This document shows positions 19,815 to 29,210 of a DNA stretch of 47,804 nt, one piece after another. This DNA comes from a virus. The notes beneath the pieces are model-generated. The model made no database searches, had not been told where the DNA came from, and saw only the letters and a program-made list of their open reading frames with translations. The number at the start of each line of letters is the position of its first letter. The first letter of the stretch is position 1. The stretch is from IMG/VR virus record IMGVR_UViG_3300042887_001390, positions 1-47,804 of that record. The stretch is one strand, 5' to 3'. The position numbers were made by a program, and so were the translations under genes.

Positions 19815-21930
19815 CTAAAATAAATCCACCCTTTGGATATGTACCACCATAAGTCTTATGATGATTCATTGTAAAGTAATCACCTTTGTTACCAGAATAT
19901 TTAAAACTGATATGAATCCAAGTATTTTTTCCATCATATTCTAATATGACTTGATTCCAAGAAGGCAATAATGTTACAAGTTCTTTAGCAATTTGAAACA
20001 TCTTTGCATTACCACCAATGAATTTTAAATCCACACCACAACCTGTTGGATGGTCACCACCTTCTTCAATTGGTTTACCTGTTGATCTACTAAGACCTAA
20101 ATCACCAGCTTGATTACCTACTGGTGGTCTTCTAAAACCACTTGTGATAATAAATGATTTTCTTCCATATTTTTTAACAATTGGATCTAAAACATTTATA
20201 CATAACCCTTTAAGATTACATAAGATTTGTTGAGGAGTATATGTAACACCTTTCACTGTATAATTTTGTTTAGGCATTCTTATGCCACCTTGAGTTAAAT
20301 CACCAATGGTAAAGTATTCAGATAATTTCATATTTGGATTAAATTGACCTGGAGACATATTATCAAATATTTCACAATTAGAACCAATAGTTGCTCCACT
20401 AACACTATTTGCAGTAAGACCTGTTGATGATTCTAAGGCAATCTTTTCTTGTGCGATATCTTCGGCACTAACTTTACCAGAACTTATTCTATCTGATGCA
20501 TATTGTGTAGCATCACCAGAATCTGGTTCATCGAAACCTACTTCAGAACCTCTTGTAGCAATTTCTAATGGATTCATTCTAGATAAAGGACTAGGCTGTC
20601 TTTCGTCCGCAGGATTTTGTAAACCAGAAGGAGATGCTACTTCTGCTGATATGGCAACTAACGCTTCACCTGTACCACCAGCACCATTTGCTCCCGATGC
20701 AATAGCAGCACCCATACCCAAATTTACTACCAAACCATCAACGTTTGTTGCTAATGATGCCGATAAATTTGCAGTTAGACCTGCAGTTATATTTACCGCT
20801 GCTGCTGCAAGTATGTTAGTTGCTAGTGTTGATTGAATATTTGTGGTAGTAGTAGATTTAATGTTTGCACTTAATTTAGATTGTATATTAACGTTCTTGT
20901 CAGTTTTAGCATTGATATCATCTTTAGCAAAAATATTCAATTTTAAATCAGTTTTAAGATTGAAATCTTTTAGCGATTGCAAATTGATTAATTCATCTGC
21001 TTTAACATTGGTACTTTTAATTGAATACAAATTAGTATTGTTTGTAGATTTGATATTGGTATCAATTACAGATTCAATATTAACATTTTTTTCAGATTTG
21101 ATATTGGTGCTTAAATCAGAGTGAATATCTGTAGTACCAACAGATTTCATATTAATTTCGCCATCAGCTTCTATATTGATGTTTGTTGCTCTTAGATTAA
21201 AATCTCCACCAACTGATAAATTTGTATTTCCACTAACATTAATATCTGCATCATTATAGATATTAATTATTGCACTTCCTGAAACTTCTATATTTAAAGC
21301 ATTATTTGTCTTTAAATTATATGCACCATCAACAGTAACATTTAATGCACCTTTGACATATACATTACCATTACGTTCCATTATTTCGTAGTTGTCACCA
21401 ACTATCTTATTAACTCTTGTTCCGTTGGCATCTATTTCAAAAAATGTTCCAGTTCTATGATATAAATGAATCCTTTCTGCTTGTGGAGTATCATCAAATT
21501 CAAATATATGACCTGATTCAGTTTGTTGAACATGATTGTATGGATATGTTGCATTATATGGAACTTGTGCTTGTTCCCATATTCCTCCATTAGCAATAGG
21601 AACATTTACTGTTCTAGTTGCTTCTTTTTTAGTAATAACAGTATTATCTAAATTTGTCCCAGATGCTAATCTATTTGTATCAGCTTCTTTGGTATATAAA
21701 GGATATTTACCTGTTGGATCACTAAAACCTTGAAACGTACCTGAACCATTTATACCTGTACTTGCAACACCATCAGCATCAAGATGACCTATCGGAAGTA
21801 TAGATGAAAATAAAGATAATAATGAATCTTCAATCTCACCTAATATAGAAGATGCATTATCATTTGAAGATGGAGCATCTGGATTAGGTATAATTGCTTT
21901 ACCTAATTGACCTGTAATATTATTTGCCAC
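19810..21930 (-). CDS. 5: gp5 C-terminal spike: beta-helix needle plus M15 peptidase domain
   Basis: About 706 aa from a GTG at 21930, preferred because GGGAG lies 10 nt before it; a TTG at 21954 is in frame but lacks an SD. The reading is +1 relative to the preceding lysozyme ORF. The first part matches gp5 spike entry sequence (VPIANGGIWEQAQVPYNATY, ESGHIFEFDDTP). A long octapeptide-type needle follows, with repeated TNIxS/VNIxS units. The last 170 residues are a peptidase M15-like domain with SGFRRP, the zinc motif HPTGCGVDL and WIHISF. T4 gp5 has no M15 domain. It would puncture the outer membrane and possibly cleave peptide cross-links. Confidence 0.88.
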   Translation of the reverse strand: MANNITGQLGKAIIPNPDAPSSNDNASSILGEIEDSLLSLFSSILPIGHLDADGVASTGINGSGTFQGFSDPTGKYPLYTKEADTNRLASGTNLDNTVITKKEATRTVNVPIANGGIWEQAQVPYNATYPYNHVQQTESGHIFEFDDTPQAERIHLYHRTGTFFEIDANGTRVNKIVGDNYEIMERNGNVYVKGALNVTVDGAYNLKTNNALNIEVSGSAIINIYNDADINVSGNTNLSVGGDFNLRATNINIEADGEINMKSVGTTDIHSDLSTNIKSEKNVNIESVIDTNIKSTNNTNLYSIKSTNVKADELINLQSLKDFNLKTDLKLNIFAKDDINAKTDKNVNIQSKLSANIKSTTTTNIQSTLATNILAAAAVNITAGLTANLSASLATNVDGLVVNLGMGAAIASGANGAGGTGEALVAISAEVASPSGLQNPADERQPSPLSRMNPLEIATRGSEVGFDEPDSGDATQYASDRISSGKVSAEDIAQEKIALESSTGLTANSVSGATIGSNCEIFDNMSPGQFNPNMKLSEYFTIGDLTQGGIRMPKQNYTVKGVTYTPQQILCNLKGLCINVLDPIVKKYGRKSFIITSGFRRPPVGNQAGDLGLSRSTGKPIEEGGDHPTGCGVDLKFIGGNAKMFQIAKELVTLLPSWNQVILEYDGKNTWIHISFKYSGNKGDYFTMNHHKTYGGTYPKGGFILV

Positions 21931-22906
21931 TATTTCTAAACTCCCATTCTGCAATCAAGGTAGGTCTTACTTGTGATGCCCATTTTGTCCCGACTCTATT
22001 ACCCGATTTCCAATAATAATATGTCGGTCCTTTATAAGTATATCCAGGATAAAATGGATCTTCAATAGATGCAAATTCCGCTGCAAGATCCTGACCTGCT
22101 TTTTTCAATAAAGTTTCATTATTTTTATCCGGATTATTATAATATTGTAATAAAGCAGGTCGTTTTCTACATACAAGATATTCTTGACATATTATATCTT
22201 GGGTTAATTGATCAAATTTTCTATCTAAATCAAATTTTAATGAATCTATTGCACCAGCTAATGTTTTTCGAACACATTGATATTTTCCAACTGCCCTCAA
22301 ACAGTTAGGATCACTTTGTGGTAAAGATTGGTCTGCTTGTATTTCTGCTAATGTCATTGATACTAAATTTCTTGGTCCTGAACCAGATATTATTTTACCA
22401 CCACTTGTACCTTTATTATAAGCATTATATCCTGCAGCACCTGATTCTGCTTTTGCTATTAAAATAGCAAGTGGTCCAATAATACCTGAAGGATTTACTG
22501 GCGGTGGAGGAATGACATCTTTTGCTGGTTTTCCTGTTCCTGTTTCTGGTCTATCTTCAATTCCACCACCTAATCCAATACTTGCACCAAGTTCTGAGAA
22601 AAATCCACCTTCGCTTTCTCCACCTGGAACTCCACCCATAGAACCTAACATTAATGGTTGTTGATTATCAGCATCACGAAATATTATAAGTAACCAAGTT
22701 CCTTCTACTGGACCAACTGGTGCGTGACCAATACCACTCATTCCTGCTGATGTAATTGGAAGAATTGGATATGCCCAAGGTAAATCTTCTGTTGGTAAAT
22801 CTGCCTTATCTGAAGAATGTAAACCGAATACTCGAACTTGACATCTGCCTAACCTTAAAGGATCATGTCTATTTTCACATACACCAGTATAAAATATGTG
22901 ATTCAT
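21920..22906 (-). CDS. 5: gp5 N-terminal part: OB-fold plus tail lysozyme
   Basis: 328 aa. The first 100 residues are the gp5 OB-fold: FYTGVCENRHDPLRLGRCQV, VFGLHS, DLPWAYPI, GPVEGTWLLIIFRDADNQQP, LMLGSMGG. A Pro/Gly linker leads to a muramidase or transglycosylase-like domain (about 145-270) with the probable catalytic Glu in AKAESGAAGYNAYNKG, SGSGPRNLVSMTLAE and AVGKYQ. The ORF ends just where the spike ORF begins (11-nt overlap with its GTG). In T4 the two parts are one polypeptide cleaved between lysozyme and needle; here they look pre-split. Confidence 0.88.
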   Translation of the reverse strand: MNHIFYTGVCENRHDPLRLGRCQVRVFGLHSSDKADLPTEDLPWAYPILPITSAGMSGIGHAPVGPVEGTWLLIIFRDADNQQPLMLGSMGGVPGGESEGGFFSELGASIGLGGGIEDRPETGTGKPAKDVIPPPPVNPSGIIGPLAILIAKAESGAAGYNAYNKGTSGGKIISGSGPRNLVSMTLAEIQADQSLPQSDPNCLRAVGKYQCVRKTLAGAIDSLKFDLDRKFDQLTQDIICQEYLVCRKRPALLQYYNNPDKNNETLLKKAGQDLAAEFASIEDPFYPGYTYKGPTYYYWKSGNRVGTKWASQVRPTLIAEWEFRNSGK

Positions 22907-24202
22907 TTATTTAACTCCACTATCTTGAGAAAAATCTTTAATATAAGAATCTTTTGCTATTTCAATATTACATTCATGACTTTTACGAGTTATATAATGA
23001 TTGATTGCTGTTATTAGATATTTACCAGAATAAATTTTATCTTGTATTTCATCATTTGATTCTGATTTTTTTATTGGTCTTACCTTAACAGTATCAATTG
23101 TAACGAGTTGTCCAACAGTATAATCTAATCTTCCAGCAACTACAATATTCAATATGAAATCATTTTTTTCGTGCATCTCATAAAGTCTTTGTTGAAGAAT
23201 ATCGGTATTGGTAGCATCTTGATATCCAATAAATGTTTGTGCTGCTTTAGGTTCTACAATTATTTTTGCACCTGGACTAATTGGAAATTTATAACTAACC
23301 AAAGGATATTGATTAAGATGCTTTGCTCCTGAAAACCCCATCAAAGCATTGTAATATTTCTCATTGTATGTTTTGGTTGTTATATCAGTAGTCATCAAAA
23401 GACAACCCATAAATCCATCGTGAATTCTATTCAATGTATTTACACCATCTCTAACACTAATGGTATGAATTCTTTTAAAATCCATTTCTACCGCTCTTAA
23501 TGCATTTGTTTTTGTTATTTGTCTAGAAAATGAATTGTAATTAAATTCTTGCACAACTATCGGAGAAGTAACCAATGAATTTAATGTAACAAAATTAAAT
23601 CCATCTCTATTCTCAAAAAATACATATGATGGAGATTTTTCTTTATTAATGGCTTGTTCAGCAAGATAATTCATATTTTTAATAGGAGACCAATAATTTG
23701 AAATATAAATGGTATCGTTATATGTTTCTTCTATTATTACTCTTTTTGAATTATCAAATTGCACTTCTTGATCTGACACAATAGATGCAACTATATCAGA
23801 TATTTTTCCTTTGTATCTTCTACTTAATTTTGTATTTGAATCTACAATTGCTTCTTTTGAAATAAAATCCATTTCATACGTTACAGTTTTATCACCAAGA
23901 TATTCTCTATTCTTGATTCTATACATAAAAAATTGTGAATTTATCCTTCCACCTTTTTCTTTTAAGGATGGTGTGCTAATATCGATATTTAATAATTCTT
24001 GCCCAATAAGTGGAACTGTATTAATAAGATCCATTGAATCTTTTATTATTATTGAACCAGTCATAAATGGAGAATATAAATCTTCATATATTTGGATAGC
24101 AACAATTTGATTTATCAAACTAAATTCTGTTCCATCAACAGATTGAATAGAAACCTTATCTATTGATATATCACCAGCAAATTCTATAGATTTAGTAGCC
24201 AT
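22907..24202 (-). CDS. 27: Baseplate hub subunit gp27-like
   Basis: 431 aa. It precedes gp5 with no gap, the normal hub arrangement. It opens with a tail-tube-like domain (VAIQIYEDLYSPFMTGSIII, FISKEAIVDS) and ends with a second barrel (FILNIVVAGRLDYTVGQLVT, KYLITAINHYITRKSH). These are the features of gp27/gpD-like hub trimers that adapt the spike to the tube. Assignment rests on these patterns and position. Confidence 0.75.
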   Translation of the reverse strand: MATKSIEFAGDISIDKVSIQSVDGTEFSLINQIVAIQIYEDLYSPFMTGSIIIKDSMDLINTVPLIGQELLNIDISTPSLKEKGGRINSQFFMYRIKNREYLGDKTVTYEMDFISKEAIVDSNTKLSRRYKGKISDIVASIVSDQEVQFDNSKRVIIEETYNDTIYISNYWSPIKNMNYLAEQAINKEKSPSYVFFENRDGFNFVTLNSLVTSPIVVQEFNYNSFSRQITKTNALRAVEMDFKRIHTISVRDGVNTLNRIHDGFMGCLLMTTDITTKTYNEKYYNALMGFSGAKHLNQYPLVSYKFPISPGAKIIVEPKAAQTFIGYQDATNTDILQQRLYEMHEKNDFILNIVVAGRLDYTVGQLVTIDTVKVRPIKKSESNDEIQDKIYSGKYLITAINHYITRKSHECNIEIAKDSYIKDFSQDSGVK

Positions 24203-24203
24203 A

Positions 24204-25160
24204 TTACCTCAAAAGCAAAGCATTAAATTCGTTAAGGACTTGATCTAAATAAACTTTAGGTAAGACTTTTAAAGTTCTAGATTGTTCATTAAGTCTATAT
24301 TCATAATCAGTATTAGTTATATGTGTCATCAATTGTGGATATGACAATGAAGATATCTGTAAAGTTCCTTTTGATGTTTCGATATAATTTCCATTAACAT
24401 CATCACCATAAGATAAAACTTCTACTGTACCACCAGAAAGGAATGAATTAGATGTCATTAAAATTCCATAACTTCCATTTATTATTTCTTGAACAACCCC
24501 AACTGCATATCCAATAGAAGTTTTATTTCTTATTACATCACCAACTTCAATTGGTATTTTGCAAGTAAAAGAACCTAGATAATCAGGTATAACAGTTATA
24601 TCATGTAATTCTAATATAGTATTGGAAGTTATAGAACGAATATAACCTATAAGAACTCCATCATTTGTATATAAATTATTACCAACAGATAGTTGTTCTT
24701 TAAAAGCAGTATCATATCCAATAACTTTTGATTGACCATTTGCAATTTCAATGTTACCTTTAACTTTCTTAGAAACTTTTATATAACAATATCCATTAGT
24801 AACATTTCCATTTAAATCTTCAAAATGTCTTATAGTATTTGCAGCATTGCCATACTTATTAGCAATCAAAATTTCTAATTCTCTATTACTTAAAGGAAAA
24901 TCATTGATGTAATCATATCGTTGATTAAGCAACATTAAAATCCAATGATATTCTGGTGTGCCATATAACTTTTCAGATATTATTTCTGGTGTATCACCAT
25001 CCATAATTTTATATGTTTCTGTTAATGGCAAACTTTCGATAAATGCTTTTTTAAATCTGATGTTAGTTGTAATATCTTTTATTAAGATACTCTTTTCAGA
25101 TTTATCTTCACCAATAGTAGGAAATGGATATAATAGTGTTTTAAAATTATTGAAATACAT
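24204..25160 (-). CDS. 53: Baseplate wedge subunit gp53
   Basis: 318 aa. The N-terminal 100 residues have the gp53 pattern: YFNNFKTLLYPFPTIG, YKIMDGDTPEIISEKLYGTP and YHWILMLLNQRYDYINDFPL, with a LysM-like core. The C-terminal 200 residues are longer than T4 gp53 (196 aa) and beta-rich, with a VIGYDTAFKEQLSVGNNL segment resembling linkers in the DUF4815 protein. gp53 clamps gp6 and gp25 in the wedge. Start overlaps the gp48-like stop by 1 nt. Confidence 0.88.
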   Translation of the reverse strand: MYFNNFKTLLYPFPTIGEDKSEKSILIKDITTNIRFKKAFIESLPLTETYKIMDGDTPEIISEKLYGTPEYHWILMLLNQRYDYINDFPLSNRELEILIANKYGNAANTIRHFEDLNGNVTNGYCYIKVSKKVKGNIEIANGQSKVIGYDTAFKEQLSVGNNLYTNDGVLIGYIRSITSNTILELHDITVIPDYLGSFTCKIPIEVGDVIRNKTSIGYAVGVVQEIINGSYGILMTSNSFLSGGTVEVLSYGDDVNGNYIETSKGTLQISSLSYPQLMTHITNTDYEYRLNEQSRTLKVLPKVYLDQVLNEFNALLLR

Positions 25161-26239
25161 TAGAAGCCATCCTCAATTTGTTTCTTTGTCAATATAGCAA
25201 GTTCTTTAAATGACATTTGAATATTGATTTGTGTTGGAGAACCGTCATCAAAGGTATTGAATACACCATTTGGTGTATAATTAACACTCATATCAGTCAT
25301 CACACAAGAAGTATGTCTATGGATTGCTGGATTTTCTGTTGAACCATTATAATAAAATATATCAAATTCTGACGGATAGATATAAATAAATGCTGCCTCA
25401 TCTTTAAATTCAGGGTGCATATGAAGTTTAAATTGTTGAATAATCTTTAATATATTAGAAGATTCAGCATAATCTCTTGGAAAAAATTGATAAGAAATTT
25501 GAAACTCTCTAAAATTAACACCTTTAAATAATTGTTCTTTCTTTGGGTTGGCAGCAAGACCTGAAGCAGCAGAAGCAAATGAACCAGTTACTGGTGTTCC
25601 TAGTGCTAATGCAGTTAAAGATGAATTTACAGGAGCAGATAGTTTTGAAACATCACCACTTTGAAATGCTTTAAGTGCTCCTTCAGTTACTTGAGCACCT
25701 GCCATCATTAATCCCATTTCTTCTTCACGCCAATCAACAGAATAACGTATATTTAATTCATTAGGGATATGAAGAGCAATAGCAGTTGTTGTTCTTTTTG
25801 TTTTTCTACCTAATTTACCATCTGCTAATGCAGATACAATAGTTGTCAATCCTGCAGCACTTGCAGCAGCAGTCAAATCAATTATATTAACACCTTTTTT
25901 TAACATATCTAAAACAGCTGCACCTCCAGCCGTAACAGCTGCAGTACCCAAAATTGTAGAAGCAGCTTCAGGTCCTAATTTAATCATTTGAGAACCTGTT
26001 CTTTGGTCATCTGCTACATCGACAACACCAGTTCTTCCTTCTTTAATTAAATAAGAATCTTCAGCCACATTAATATAAAAAACAACATAATTGTCGCCAT
26101 AAACTGGATTACCAAAAAGGTCATTTGGATAAGAAAATTGATCAACATTATATTTGTCTTTATCAAAAGCCAAATATTCTCTATTGATGTAATTGTAATT
26201 ACCTAATCCAGCAGGATCATTTTGTGATGTTGTAGCCAT
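25160..26239 (-). CDS. 48: gp48-like baseplate tail-tube cap protein
   Basis: 359 aa, first gene of the minus structural block. It has a central Ala/Gly-rich hydrophobic stretch (about 90-145) inserted in a tube-like fold, a conserved FREFQISYQFFPRDYAES, YPSEFDIFYYNG and the ending INIQMSFKELAILTKKQIED typical of gp48/gp54 relatives in marine T4-like phages. It would cap the hub and start the tail tube. gp54 is the alternative; the plus-strand gene at 27371 looks more gp54-like. Confidence 0.7.
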   Translation of the reverse strand: MATTSQNDPAGLGNYNYINREYLAFDKDKYNVDQFSYPNDLFGNPVYGDNYVVFYINVAEDSYLIKEGRTGVVDVADDQRTGSQMIKLGPEAASTILGTAAVTAGGAAVLDMLKKGVNIIDLTAAASAAGLTTIVSALADGKLGRKTKRTTTAIALHIPNELNIRYSVDWREEEMGLMMAGAQVTEGALKAFQSGDVSKLSAPVNSSLTALALGTPVTGSFASAASGLAANPKKEQLFKGVNFREFQISYQFFPRDYAESSNILKIIQQFKLHMHPEFKDEAAFIYIYPSEFDIFYYNGSTENPAIHRHTSCVMTDMSVNYTPNGVFNTFDDGSPTQINIQMSFKELAILTKKQIEDGF

Positions 26240-26249
26240 ATAATTTCTC

Positions 26250-26257
26250 TATAAATA
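26250..26257 (+). promoter_or_regulatory. Late promoter for the gp4 operon
   Basis: An exact TATAAATA, 31 bp upstream of the gp4 ATG, in the divergent gap between the minus and plus structural blocks. Confidence 0.75.
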
Positions 26258-26269
26258 TGTTTATACTAT

Positions 26270-26277
26270 TATTTATT
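26270..26277 (-). promoter_or_regulatory. Candidate late promoter AATAAATA for the gp48 operon
   Basis: AATAAATA on the minus strand, one base off the T4 consensus, 30 bp before the gp48-like ATG. It overlaps the region transcribed from the opposing late promoter. Confidence 0.55.
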
Positions 26278-26288
26278 ATCTAATATTT

Positions 26289-26735
26289 ATGGCAGGATTT
26301 CCTACACCAAGAAAATGGTTCCCATCAAACCCACAAAAATACATTGGCGATGTTAATAAAATAATATCCAGAAGTAGTTGGGAAACTAAATTTATGATTT
26401 GGTGTGATAACAATCCAGCAATTGTATCTTGGTCATCAGAAGAAACAGTAGTTCCTTATAGATGTGCTACTGATAATAAACCTCATAGATATTTCTTAGA
26501 TTTTAGAATTCAAGTTAAACAAAGTAATGGTTTATTAAAAACTTATCTGATAGAAATTAAACCACATGGTCAAACAATTCCACCTGTTAGTTCAAGTAAA
26601 AAAACGAAACGGTTTATAACAGAATCTTTGACATTCTTAAAAAATCAATCTAAATGGGCTGCTGCAAATCAATTTGCTAAAGATAGAGGGTGGGAATTTA
26701 TGATTTTAACAGAACACCATCTTTTTGGTAAATAA
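26289..26735 (+). CDS. 4: Head completion nuclease gp4
   Basis: 148 aa, the T4 gp4 length. It has a PD-(D/E)XK/TnsA-like nuclease core: SRSSWETKFMIWCDNNPAIV, SWSSEETVVPY, HRYFLDFRI and LIEIKPHGQT. Gene 4 is required to complete and close DNA-filled heads in T4-like phages. First gene of the plus block, behind an exact late promoter. Confidence 0.92.
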   Translation: MAGFPTPRKWFPSNPQKYIGDVNKIISRSSWETKFMIWCDNNPAIVSWSSEETVVPYRCATDNKPHRYFLDFRIQVKQSNGLLKTYLIEIKPHGQTIPPVSSSKKTKRFITESLTFLKNQSKWAAANQFAKDRGWEFMILTEHHLFGK

Positions 26736-26738
26736 ATA
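26731..26738 (+). promoter_or_regulatory. Candidate late promoter AATAAATA
   Basis: AATAAATA overlapping the gp4 stop codon and 27 bp before the next ATG, the same spacing as the better late promoters. Could also be chance in AT-rich sequence. Confidence 0.4.
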
Positions 26739-26765
26739 GTCTTATAATAATTTAGGAATAAACTA

Positions 26766-27371
26766 ATGGCTGATAAAAAAGTCGCAACATATTATGATAT
26801 TTTTGCTTTAAATAAATATAATTTAAAAGATATTACAGCAAAATCATATTCTTGGTATACACAGCAATCATTATTGTTAGCTAGGCAAGGTTACACAGCA
26901 AAAAGAGTAATTAATAATTCATCAGGTATTCATCCTGGAAAAGTTATTCCTGGGAAGTTGTATATGTTTGCTTATGATGCTAAACATAAAGATACATTAC
27001 CTTATTGGGATAAATTTCCATTATTGTTTCCATTTAAAATGGTAAAGGGTGGATTTTTAGGATTGAATATGCATTATATGCCTGTTCCATTTAGAATAAA
27101 ATTATTAGATAGATTAATGGTAATAGATGGTTCTAAAAATACTAGAAGAGTAAAATTACAATTATCTTGGCAATTGGTTACAGGTGCGTCTAGTTTGAAA
27201 TTGTTGGAACCTTGTGTTCATAGATATTTAAATGATCATGTTCGTTCACAATTTCGTGAGATAGAAAGAGTAGATTGGGCAACTGCAATGATGTTACCTA
27301 CACAACAATTTATTGGGGCGAATAGTTCTCAAGTTTGGAAGGATTCAATGAAAAAAGCAGGTTACATGTAA
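26766..27371 (+). CDS. Conserved T4-like phage protein (possible DNA end protector)
   Basis: 201 aa. The centre has the pattern PGKLYMFAYDAKHKDTLPYW, FPLLFPFKMVKGGFLGLNMH, YMPVPFRIKLLDRL, which I recall as widely conserved in T4-like marine phages. It neighbours gp4; in T4 gene 2 (DNA end protector) is beside gene 4, so a gp2-like role is possible but is positional inference. No catalytic motif. The stop overlaps the next ATG (TAATG). Confidence 0.6.
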   Translation: MADKKVATYYDIFALNKYNLKDITAKSYSWYTQQSLLLARQGYTAKRVINNSSGIHPGKVIPGKLYMFAYDAKHKDTLPYWDKFPLLFPFKMVKGGFLGLNMHYMPVPFRIKLLDRLMVIDGSKNTRRVKLQLSWQLVTGASSLKLLEPCVHRYLNDHVRSQFREIERVDWATAMMLPTQQFIGANSSQVWKDSMKKAGYM

Positions 27372-28072
27372 TGTCATTATCAGAATTTATACAAAACGTA
27401 AAGAGTGAAGGATTATCAAGATCTAATAGATATTTGGTAAACTTCAGTAAACCCAAATCAGTTTCTATGGGTAATGATAACCTTAGAACATATTGTTTAT
27501 TTTGTGACCAAACAGAATTGCCAGGATTATCTTATTCTACAACAGGAATAAGAACTTTTGGTGAGGTTAGAGAAACACCTTATGATAAAAATAGTGAAAC
27601 GATAAATCTTTCGTTTTATGTAGATGCAAATTTAGATGTAAAATATTTCTTTGATAGATGGGTCAATAGTATTATGAATGTTGAATCCAGAACTTGGAAT
27701 TATTATAATGAGTATATTTCTCCAGTTATGTCTATCACAGTGATGAATAAAGATGAAAATAGTGTTTATAATGTAAATTTATATGAATGTTACCCTAAAT
27801 CTATTTCACCAATATCAGTAAGTTATGGAAATAATGATGTTATGAAAATGACTGTTGCTATGCAATACAAATATTGGAAATCAGAACAAATAAATTATAA
27901 TAGTTCTGCAAGTAATATATTACAAAATTTACCATTAACAGACAAAGGTGGGTTTGTTGTACCTCCAAATTATTTTACAAACAATCAAAGTTTTCAAACA
28001 GATTTTGTAGATAGATATGGAAGTGTAAAACAAGAAGTTTCTTCTATCATTCCTTTTATTAATTTTGGATAA
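27371..28072 (+). CDS. Tail-tube-fold protein, gp54-like baseplate/tube initiator
   Basis: 233 aa from the ATG at 27371, coupled to the upstream stop; 12 upstream in-frame codons overlap the previous gene and are unlikely to be used. Tube-protein features: SNRYLVNFSKPKSV, FCDQTELPGLSYSTTGIRTF, INLSFYVDANLDVKYFFDRW, VYNVNLYECYPKSISPISVS. The pattern fits T4 gp19/gp54 relatives. Because it sits with hub assembly genes rather than beside a sheath gene, the baseplate-tube initiator is favoured over the main tube protein. Confidence 0.7.
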   Translation: MSLSEFIQNVKSEGLSRSNRYLVNFSKPKSVSMGNDNLRTYCLFCDQTELPGLSYSTTGIRTFGEVRETPYDKNSETINLSFYVDANLDVKYFFDRWVNSIMNVESRTWNYYNEYISPVMSITVMNKDENSVYNVNLYECYPKSISPISVSYGNNDVMKMTVAMQYKYWKSEQINYNSSASNILQNLPLTDKGGFVVPPNYFTNNQSFQTDFVDRYGSVKQEVSSIIPFINFG

Positions 28073-28081
28073 CACTTTACG

Positions 28082-28495
28082 ATGAATGACAAATTGAATA
28101 AGATTTTTGATATTGCATCTGTAATACCATCAGAGGTTATTACTAAAAATAACCAAGTGATTTTGCCAGATACCGATAAGATAGATTATGATTATAATAA
28201 AACAAGAAATAATCTTCATTCATTATTATCTACAGGACAAGAAGCATTAAATGCTGCATTAGAAGTCGCTCAACAATCAGAAAATCCTAGAGCATTCGAG
28301 GTTGTTGGAAATTTGATGAAACAATTAGCAGAAGTTAATCAACAATTAATGGATTTACATCAACAAAAACAGAAGTTAGATTTACCAGTTAAAAAAGAAA
28401 TGGCAGCAAGTGTTACAAATAATGCTATTTTTGTAGGTTCTACACAAGAACTTTCAAAACTTATTAATAATATGAACGAAAATGGAGTGAATTGA
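28082..28495 (+). CDS. 16: Small terminase subunit gp16
   Basis: 137 aa, close to T4 gp16 (164 aa). The diagnostic helix pair is present: NPRAFEVVGNLMKQLAEVNQ with QLMDLHQQKQKL, comparable to T4 SPRHMEV and LKLHKDM. The C-terminal NNAIFVGSTQELSKLINNM parallels T4 ATVFMGSPTELMDEI. gp16 regulates gp17 and selects DNA for packaging. The large subunit gp17 is not next to it, unlike T4. Confidence 0.9.
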   Translation: MNDKLNKIFDIASVIPSEVITKNNQVILPDTDKIDYDYNKTRNNLHSLLSTGQEALNAALEVAQQSENPRAFEVVGNLMKQLAEVNQQLMDLHQQKQKLDLPVKKEMAASVTNNAIFVGSTQELSKLINNMNENGVN

Positions 28496-28496
28496 A

Positions 28497-29210
28497 ATGG
28501 CTTTACCTAAAATGCAAACACCGATATACAATACAATTGTACCTTCTACACAACAAAGTATCAAATTTAGACCTTTTTTGGTTAAAGAAGAAAAAGCATT
28601 GTTGATAGCACAACAAAGTGAAGATAATAATGTATTGGTAGATACCCTTAAATCTATTGTTAAATCTTGTGTACAAGATAAATTAGATGTTAATAAACTT
28701 GCAATGTTCGATTTAGAATTTCTTCTACTTCAAATTAGAGCAAGATCTATTGGTGAAATAGTCGAATTGACATTTAGATGTGATACTTGTGATGATATTA
28801 AAGCAAGAGCCACGATATCTTTTGATTTAACTAAAATGGAAGTGTATAAAGATCCACTTCATACAACAAAATTAGATTTATTTGATGATGTTGGTGTATC
28901 AATGAAATATCCAAATATTGATTCTATCAAAAAATTTGAAAATATGGATTTAGATAACATTGATAATGTATTTGATCTTATCATAGAATCTATAGATTAC
29001 ATATATTCTGGTAACGAAATTTATCATGCAAAAGAACAAACAACAAAGGAATTATCAGATTTTATCGAAAACTTAACACAAGAACAGTTTCAGAAGATAA
29101 AAGTATTTTTTGAAACAATGCCAAAGTTAAGACAAGATATTGTATACACTTGTCCTGTATGTGAGAAAGTTCATAACAAATATATTGAAGGAATAGAAAC
29201 TTTTTTCTAA
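28497..29210 (+). CDS. 26: Baseplate hub assembly protein gp26
   Basis: 237 aa (T4 gp26 is 208). T4 baseplate family features: FRPFLVKEEKALLIAQQSED near the start, AMFDLEFLLLQIRARSIGE, a CDTC pair and a C-terminal CPVC pair that could bind zinc. It starts 2 nt after gp16. The gene ends ETFF-stop inside a slippery U UUU UUC site, and a -1 shift would extend it into the gp51-like frame (see separate feature), giving about 295 aa. Confidence 0.85.
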   Translation: MALPKMQTPIYNTIVPSTQQSIKFRPFLVKEEKALLIAQQSEDNNVLVDTLKSIVKSCVQDKLDVNKLAMFDLEFLLLQIRARSIGEIVELTFRCDTCDDIKARATISFDLTKMEVYKDPLHTTKLDLFDDVGVSMKYPNIDSIKKFENMDLDNIDNVFDLIIESIDYIYSGNEIYHAKEQTTKELSDFIENLTQEQFQKIKVFFETMPKLRQDIVYTCPVCEKVHNKYIEGIETFF

